Shown: positions 57,297 to 64,000 of the stretch, piece after piece
Layout of the letters: the number at the start of each line of letters is the position of its first letter
How positions within the stretch are numbered: position 1 is the stretch's first letter
NCBI RefSeq assembly: GCF_052857255.1
Contig: NC_135507.1
Coordinates: 77,660,350 to 77,724,349 of the forward strand
Direction: 5' to 3'
Origin: Amblyomma americanum
Taxonomy: Eukaryota; Arthropoda; Arachnida; Ixodida; Ixodidae
Length of the DNA: 64,000 nucleotides
Translations under genes and position numbers: made by a program
The notes under the pieces: model-generated
The model's database searches: none
Told to the model about the DNA's origin: nothing
Seen by the model: only the letters and a program-made list of their open reading frames with translations

Positions 57297-57648
57297 ATTA
57301 TTAAACTTTAAAAATGACGAAATCCCTCAATGAACGCGGCATATGAAACAACCACCGAATGAGAGGCACATATATGCGCGCGACAAGCGAATATAAGAAG
57401 TGGACTCGAAGGCACAGACATCGTATGTGAACACATTAAAGAAAAAAAAAAGACTGCATTCGCAGATGGGATGCAGCCGGCGGAAAATTTGTATCACTGC
57501 AGCTCCAAGAAATTTCGCGCGAGCTACGTACGTTTCTTCTATATACTGAATACACAGCTGCGTTCATTTCCGTCTGTGGGGTTTGCTTGCAGTGCTTTCA
57601 AGAAAGTTTGTAAATTATCAGAAGGAGTGGTTCTAGCGCCAAGGCGTA

Positions 57649-57870
57649 CAGTCGGTAAGAAAAGACTCTGGCCGGTCCACGCGTGTTCCTCAAACGAAGC
57701 CGATATCTCGACTATTAGCCGCGCCGGCTGGAGACCGCACTCATAGAGATGAAAGAACAAAATTCTAGCTTTCACCTCCACAAGTTTGGGCTCCAGCTGC
57801 CGGCTAACAGCAGAACTACCACCGCCTTCGTTTGAGGAACACGTGGTCCACAGACTACTGTACCCGACTG
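57649..57870. mobile_element. Tc1/mariner-type MITE, diverged relative
   Basis: TA-flanked, ends CAGTCGG (left) and CAGTCGGGTACA (right, reverse complement). The interior shares GGAGACCGCACTCAT, GATGAAAGAACAAAATTC and GCCGGCTAA with 39251-39466. Confidence 0.7.
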
Positions 57871-58677
57871 TACACACACAATAAAACTGAAGACAACACG
57901 GGGGCAGAAGCGCCATTCTTTCCTGTGTTCGTACGGCGCTAAAATCCTTTTATTATGTCTGACAAATCAACTATAGCTGACCAGCTAACTCTTTAAAAAA
58001 AAAAAAGTCCTTTCGCCCCTTTATCCTTGTTCTCAAAGGCCCGGACAAGGGAACGGTATATATTGACACATGTGTAGGAAGCATGCATGCACTACTTCTG
58101 AATAAGCTTGCTGTCTTGGAACACGATGCCACAAACTTCTCAAACACATGAATTGCGCTTGGCGGCTCCGGTGTCAGAAAAACAAAAACAAAACCTTGAA
58201 ACCCTGTTTCTAGAGCTGCAGCCCGCCGAGATTACGTGAATGTAAGGACCGGCTTCTTGTTACGCTGACTTGAAATGAAGAATCGGAGCGTTGCAGCAGA
58301 GCATTTTCGCTTTCTAATCGTGACAAGTGCGATCCTCGATACGTCACAGATAACAGGCTTTCGCTAAACAAACCAAGGTAACGAACTCGAAAACAGTTCT
58401 CAGCGAGGCCTACTTTTGTTGCGACGACAGGCACAAAAATATTGTGTGTCGTCTGCTTGTGTGTCGTCCGTCTCAAAACAGAACCACCAAAACGCTGCCG
58501 CACGGCGGATGACGCTAGGTGATGTGAGCCGCCGTCCAATTTCAAGGGTTTAGTTATATTCTTCTATCTTATCCATCCATCATTTTTTTTACTCCACGTT
58601 TATTATCCTCCTGTGAATCGAGAGCGGCGACTTTTCTACAGGCAATATCCTACGAAATCGCTTTGCATCACGCCGCC
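57871..58677. other. Upstream region of the CACTA-type gene
   Basis: No gene, RNA or clear terminal repeat recognised. The last 100 bp lead to the ATG at 58678 with a strong context (GCCGCCATGA). No TATA box is obvious. Confidence 0.4.
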
Positions 58678-60052
58678 ATGAGCCAGGACAGCCAGCCTGC
58701 GACTCCAAAACGTCGCAAGCTATATCTGGAAAATGAAAGCCGCCCGTTTGTTGTGCCGCGCTCAACAGCGTGGTTCAATAAGAAGCGGTCACTCACGTCG
58801 CCTGCAACGTCTGTTAACGGGAACCCGACTTATGTCTCCGACTCCGCTAGCGTAGAATCTGGAGCCAGCTCTAGTGCCGCTGGGCCAAGCCAACCAAGCA
58901 GTGAATCCCACTTCGGGGCCGCAGCCGAAACTGGCAGCAGCGATAAATGCTGTCAGTTGGACGACAACAGCGGGGCCGACAATAGTTCTCTGTCGCACAC
59001 TGACGAAATAGAACCGCGAATGGATGCCACAAGCGAGGGTGACTGCAGCAGCAGCAGCGAGTACGGTGACCCGGATGACGGCGAAGACGACGGTGCCGCT
59101 GTGCCGCACGGTAGTACTGTGCCACAATTTGACAGCGCAGAGCTTCTTTCTGAATGTATGCAGGAATTCGGGCGCAAAACACTGCCTGGCTCGTCGACGA
59201 CATTGGCTGAGGCAGTTGTTCTCATAATGGCCTTTGTTGTGGCTAACGGGCTGACTTGGTCAGCGCTTGACGACTTGCTGAAGTTGGTAGATGCCTTGTT
59301 CGGGTATCAACGGTCGGGCCTACCGCACTCAAAATACCTGTTCAGAAAGTTGTGGGCAGGGAAATGTGCAAGTCTCGTTCAGCGCCACTTCTACTGCGAA
59401 GTGTGCATGTCACTCCTCCAGGCCTGCAGTGACAGTCAGATGCTTTCTTGCAAAGTGTGCAAAACACAAGTAGAATGGCGCACTGTCAAGAAAAGAGGCT
59501 GTTTTTTTGCTCTCTTGAACCTTAAAGAACAGCTTCACCTTGTCACAGACAAAGTTGGAAGTTTACTGTTTGCAAATATGTCAAAATTGGCTGAGGCAGC
59601 TAGTTCTGGAAGTAAAATAATAACCGACATTGGCAATGCGGCAGTGTGCAAAGGAATGCGTCAACAGGGACTCCTAAAGTGGAGTGATTTCACATTGACA
59701 GTGAACACTGATGGCAGCCCACTCTTCAAGTCCAATAATTCATCAGTCTGGCCTATTCAGGTGTGTGTCAATGAACTACCACAGCCTCATCGCATGGAGA
59801 ATTCTTTTCTTGCTGGCTTGTGGTTTGGACGGAAACACCCTGACATGATGCTGTTTGTAAGAGAATTTGTGAAGGCAGTGCAGGCTGTTGGTGAGGTTGT
59901 CTGGCAACATGGGGCTGCAGCTGTGGCTTCGAAAGTGTACATTGCGTGCGTGTGTGTGGATGCCCCTGCAAGAGCATCTGTTGGCAACCACACGCAGTTT
60001 AATGGTCTTTTCGGTTGCCCCTGGTGCCTAGCATGTGGGAAACTGGAAGAAG
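58678..60052 (+). CDS. CACTA-type gene exon 1
   Basis: 458 codons plus one base, ending KLEEG across the junction, donor GTAAGA. Contains the zinc-binding and Tnp2 signature segments. No stops or frameshifts. Confidence 0.8.
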
Positions 60053-63000
60053 GTAAGAACGCCACTCCACTAATATTTATTATTAGTGCCTTCGAGCCAT
60101 CCTGTTGCTGGTAGTTTAGTGATTGCTCAACAAAACTAATTTTGCATATTTAAAGCCACTGCCACTGCTCATCAATGTAATCCGGTTTGCTTGTGCTGGT
60201 ATTGCAAAATTGGACTACTATCTGTGTACCTTGCTCGAAGAGAGTTGAATGATACCTCTGCAAGTACTGTCCTCAGCTTTTGTCACCTTTGGGAGCCGAG
60301 AGGAGCGCTAATAAATGCCATAACTCCATTTTTAGACCATATACTTGTTAACATTCATGATGGCCCTTCGATCTATGTAGAACTTCAGACGCATGGCCAG
60401 TTTGCAGCAAAGTTCTGTACTGCGATCTGTTCAAGAGCTAGTGGTGTTGTTGATGCCAATTGCTACACTTGCCTACCTGCTTGAGCTGCATGCAGAGTCA
60501 CCATATATGCTGTTTTAGATGATTTTTCTCAACAAGCAGGCACTGTTTGAGGGCGGTGTAATGTCCAATCAGCAGTTTGTCTTAGAGCCAGGCCATGGCC
60601 TGTTGGCCACCTTGTCAGCAAAGAAGTTGCAGTCACATCATAGCACCTGTTGTTTATGATAGATTTCTTTGCAGTGGTCTGCAGCACCATTAACATTGTG
60701 CACTGGTTTGTTATGTCATTAAAGAGGTGGCATATACCAGCTTCCTTTCGGCAGCTAAAGGCAACCAAAACAAGAGATGGCACTTGTGCTGTTAGTACAC
60801 GACTCTCTCTTAGTAAGCTTCAGTTGGTTACAATTCAGAAACAAAGTGGATTTTCGCTGTCAAAGGACCCTCTTCCAAGCAGTGGCATCGGGCAGTTATC
60901 ATGAGCTTGCTAGCGTGACAATGCAGGGAGTAGCAGATGAAAGGGGATAGTCCCCCCCTTGCATATTCACACTAACAGGTTCATGAGAATCAGCGGACGC
61001 CATGGCCGGAAGGGGGTCGTTTGACGGGGAAAAGCTGCTCATTCTTCAGTTGTATTCGACTGCAATTAGTAGTCCAAAGGTAGTGAACAGCTGGGTAAGA
61101 GTTTATGGGTTACATCAGCACTTAACCTACGCCTGTTGCTGAAAGAGTGTAGTTAAAGAAGAGTACTAGGCTGTCTTTTTGTTTCAACATGAGAGGCACC
61201 CATTCTTTACGTAAGATCTTTCTCATTCTTGTATACTGTAGTAAGAGTCCTTCAAAAGATGTTTAACCTACAGCCATGACTATTTTTCACTGTGCTGATG
61301 ACCTTAAAGCTTTCTTGCTTACATTGATTCCTTTTCTTTATTTGCAAACAATTCACTGAGCAGCAGTGTTGAAGTGAACCAACTGAAAACCACCAGAAGT
61401 TCATTACACATCATAAACTATTAGTGCAGAGTGTGTGGCGTGGCGTCAAACATTTTAAAAGATGGCTTGGAATAAAGAAAACAATTTGGGTTTAAATTAT
61501 GGAACATCCACTTTTGAAACGTCCAGCAGATATATAGGCAAGGTCTTGCCAGCAGCACTAGTATTTGACTTTGGAGTATCAGGTGCATTGCCATTTTTAT
61601 CGTAGAAAAGTTTGGCAGTACCACAGAAATTGTGCGTTTTGTAGTAGAATCTCTTTGGGAACCTTACTGGACAGTAAACATGTTATGCTTTGTTGTAGCC
61701 TTTTGGTGGATTTCGTTTTTTTCAATGTTTTCTTTGTACGATTGTGGCCTTAATCTCAGGTGATCATTATGGCAGTTTAGGAAGGGTACTCGACTACTGA
61801 GTCGGAGTTCCCAGGTTGGCACCCGGCTGCCGTGGCCACGTTTCAATGGAGGCGAAATGCAAAAAGGCGTCTATATGTTGTGCGATGTCAGTGCATGTGA
61901 AGATCCCCAGGTGGTTGAAATTATTCTGGAGACCTCCACTACGGCACCTCTTTTTCTCCTTCTTTCGCTCCCACCTTCCTTCCTTCTCTTAAGCAGTGGT
62001 TTCGGTGTTGGCCTAGATGTGAGACAATTACTACAACTTTCCCTTCCTTGAAAACCAATTTTCCAATTTTTTTTTCAGGACGGCGCCTTTATACCAGCAC
62101 TGAGCCACCAGCAGAGGAGAGGACATCAAAGGGTGTCCGAAAGAATATGAAGCTTGCCATGCTGCAGAAGACATCGGTCAATGGCCTAAAAGGACCATCA
62201 CCTTTGTGGTCCTTGAAGTACCTTGACCTTGTGTCGTGCTATACGGTTGAATATATGCACTGTGTGCTGCTTGGTGTGACAAGGCAGTTCACAGAGTACT
62301 GGTTTGATCCATCCAGGTGCCGTGAGAAGTACTACATAGGTGAGTATTTGTTCATGACCTGGGTTTTCGTGTTTTCTAGCTGACATAAGGCTGTGTAGGG
62401 AACTATGCTTTGTTGCTCTTTCAAGAATTGCACCTAACATAACATGCATACTAAGCAGTTCTTGTAGCTAGGCTTATTGGTACATATTCAGAAAAGGTAC
62501 AGGAGTGCAAAGTATGGACACTGATGAAGTGACAGTACAAAACGAGCATAGTACTGTAACAAGGTTTAGTTGACATGCATGCATATTTACCCATGTGCCG
62601 AGAAACAGACTGCATACATTCAAGCATTTATGGACAGCACTTATAGACGGATACAACTTAAGAACGCAGCGGCTTTTGTCTGTCAAAGGGGCCCTTCCAG
62701 CCAGTGGAGTCGGCCAATTCTCATGACCCTGCTGATGTGACCAAGCAGGGAGTGGCAGACGAAAGGGGGTAATCCCTTCCCACTGTGTCCAGGGATAGAC
62801 TCCTCTTTTCATTGTGGCGCTGCTCCCTGCATTGCCACGCTAGCAAGGTTATGAGAATCAGGTGACGCCTTTGGCTGGAAGGGGGTCCTTTGATGGGTAA
62901 AAGCCGCTGTCTTCTTGAATTGTCTATAGGAAAAAACTTGACTATAGGAAAAAACTGTGCACTCTCGCATAGCACTACTGATGGGTCACTTATAATGATT

Positions 63001-63271
63001 GCATTTGCAGGACGGCCAAGTACCGTGAATGCCCTCAACAAACGTCTCACCAGCATTCGACCACCACATCACGTCACCCGTCTGCCTCGCACAATCCAGG
63101 AGAGGCACTTCTGGAAAGCACACGAGTGGCGAAACTGGCTGCTTTTTTACTGTGTGCCGTGTTGCCTGAACACTCTCCCTGCTCAATTTTTGAGGCACTT
63201 TGCTCTTCTCTGCGAGGCAATTTTTATACTTCTACAAGAGCAACTTTCATCTGCTGCCATCAGTTATGCAG
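58678..63271 (+). CDS. EnSpm/CACTA (Tnp2-like) transposase gene, 5' part
   Basis: Three exons: 58678-60052, 62079-62339 and 63011-63271, all splitting in phase 1; the gene continues past the window. The start ATG has a good context (GCCGCCATGA). Exon 1: basic, Ser-rich N-terminus, acidic stretch near residues 100-160 (SSSSEYGDPDDGEDDG), a two-CxxC zinc motif (YCEVCMSLLQA, LSCKVCKTQ), then the Tnp2 signature NTDGSPLFKSNNSSVWPIQV and LAGLWFGRKHPDM, ending GCPWCLACGK. Exon 2 holds LVSCYTVEYMHCVLLGVTRQ; exon 3 holds RTIQERHFWKAHEWRNWLLF. These are features of Tnp2-type transposases. It may be a transposon gene or a domesticated copy; no CACTA terminal repeat is visible here. Confidence 0.8.
60825..61070. 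mobile_element. Palindromic MITE
   Basis: Left arm (TTACAATTCAGAAACAAAGT, CTGTCAAAGGACCCTCTTCC) and right arm (GGAAGGGGGTCGTTTGACGG, CTTCAGTTGTATTCGACTGC) are inverted copies around a CCCCCCC-containing centre. Confidence 0.65.
61783..62068 (+). mobile_element. tRNA-derived SINE ending at a splice acceptor
   Basis: Plus orientation: tRNA-like head (GTACTCGACTACTGAGTCGG, CCAGGTTGGCACCC), GTGCGATGTCAGTGCATGTG, AGATCCCCAGGTGGTTGAAA, TTATTCTGGAGACCTCCACT, a pyrimidine-rich part and AAAACCAATTTTCC. Ten bases further comes the acceptor TTTTTTTTTCAG of exon 2. Confidence 0.8.
62079..62339 (+). CDS. CACTA-type gene exon 2
   Basis: 261 nt, phase 1-1. Encodes RRLYTSTEPPAEERTSKGVR through YLDLVSCYTVEYMHCVLLGV to CREKYYIG. 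Donor GTGAGT. Confidence 0.85.
62643..62935. mobile_element. Palindromic MITE in intron 2
   Basis: Left arm GACGGATACAACTTAAGAAC, GCAGCGGCTTTTGTCTGTCA and AAGGGGCCCTTCCAGCC; right arm (minus) shows the complementary order ending GAATTGTCTATAGG. The arms are about 80 bp around a centre that includes GGGAGTGGCAGACG. Family as at 60825-61070. Confidence 0.7.
63011..63271 (+). CDS. CACTA-type gene exon 3
   Basis: 261 nt, phase 1-1 (acceptor TTTGCAG, donor GTGAGG). Encodes RPSTVNALNKRLTSIRPPHH and RHFWKAHEWRNWLLFYCVPC, then a helical segment. No further exon found before the window end. Confidence 0.8.
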
Positions 63272-64000
63272 GTGAGGCCAAATATTCTGTCTGGAGCATA
63301 GTTATTTCATTCTGCATTCCAACCTTAAGATTTTATATGCACTCTGGATTAATCCTCTAATAGATATTTATTCTACAGTGGTACCGGAATGGTCCTTTGT
63401 TACCTTTGCTTCCATCTTGTGGCAACCAAAAAGATACTTTGGACGAGCCCTACTTTCCATAAAGCAGACACAGATTGCCAGAAAATGCACAAGCTGGACT
63501 CTTAATACCCAGAAATGACAGTCTGCTTATGACAAGCCTGGCTCGTCCCAAGTCTGCTAGCTGGTTAAAGCAGCATATACACCAAGTTCTGATGGCATGA
63601 TTTTTCTTTTTAATTATGTGTAAGGCATTACATAGATCAGCACGTGACATCTGCCAACTATGACTGATGAATAGTTCATGATTGCATTTCTTGTGTCATG
63701 CTGTTGCTGTTTCAACACCAGAACGATGGCTGTCACCTAAAAAGTTAGTATAGGCTACATGAGGCTTGAAAACTGCAGTATTATCTCTGCTGCTTCATTC
63801 ATTGTCATTCCGGTTCTTGAAACAGGCTTGCTTTGGTGTTGTACTGAATTCAAATGACGAAGTAGTCATTATATTGCAGTTTTTTCATGCCTCATGTGAC
63901 GTATACTGACCTTTGACATTGCAGCCATTGTTGTTAAAACAAAAACAGCATGAGAAGAAATTTAGTTGTAAAGTACAGAGGAATTGTTTGTGAGTACCAA
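63272..64000. other. Intron 3 of the CACTA-type gene (start)
   Basis: Sequence after the donor GTGAGG shows no acceptor-plus-coding segment that fits phase 1. No repeat recognised. Confidence 0.45.

Larger units (their letters stand above)
60053..62078. other. CACTA-type gene intron 1
   Basis: Holds a palindromic MITE (60825-61070) and, at its 3' end, a SINE (61783-62068). Short open frames such as 60191-60484 and 61565-61753 have no motif. Confidence 0.5.

Noticed and set aside
58789..59225. Three antisense open frames of 90-112 codons
   Set aside because: They mirror the high-GC coding exon 1 of the CACTA-type gene on the other strand.

Overview
This is animal nuclear DNA, most likely from a hard tick (Ixodidae). 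Genes are split by kilobase introns with GT/AG borders and are embedded in retroelements and DNA transposons. The many tRNA-headed SINE copies with a body such as GTGCACGTTAAAGA are a pattern I associate with ixodid genomes; that species guess is from memory and cannot be checked here. Nothing looks prokaryotic or organellar.

Three multi-exon genes are supported. (1) 9287-20745 (+): a polo-like kinase gene in six exons. All splice phases agree, and the predicted 317-aa protein stops about 30 residues after the kinase domain, so it has no polo-box domain. (2) 55111-46629 (-): a BEN-domain gene with a BEND5-like N-terminus, a coiled-coil exon, a set of short phase-0 cassette exons (three of 69 nt, one of 66 nt) and a BEN-domain exon before the last exon. 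Two cassettes are identical and sit in a recent 458-bp tandem duplication. (3) 58678 to beyond the right edge (+): an intron-containing EnSpm/CACTA (Tnp2-like) transposase gene, of which three exons are visible.

Mobile-element layout: 490-4863 is a decayed Penelope-like element split by an RTE-clade LINE with a 1005-codon open frame (minus strand) plus a tRNA-like SINE unit, all between copies of a 10-bp duplication. 5785-6390 is the 3' end of another LINE. 9776-11537 (PLK intron 1) holds a foldback element and a 1.24-kb terminal-inverted-repeat element. 22900-23560 is a degenerate tandem repeat. 25699-27796 and 34560-36720 are two long-inverted-repeat elements with matching ends. 28988-32800 is a decayed CR1/Jockey-group LINE (minus). 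40742-42938 is a nearly intact piggyBac element with TTAA borders and one nonsense codon. Small MITEs and SINEs fill the introns, and one SINE ends right at a splice acceptor of the CACTA gene.

The genes do not form a pathway. The window reads as independent host genes in a transposon-rich landscape. The most unusual items are the kinase-only PLK, the duplicated BEN cassette exons, and the SINE plus RTE unit inside one target-site duplication. Large parts (roughly 6.4-8 kb, 18-22.5 kb, 37.4-40.3 kb, 43-46 kb) hold nothing I can assign.
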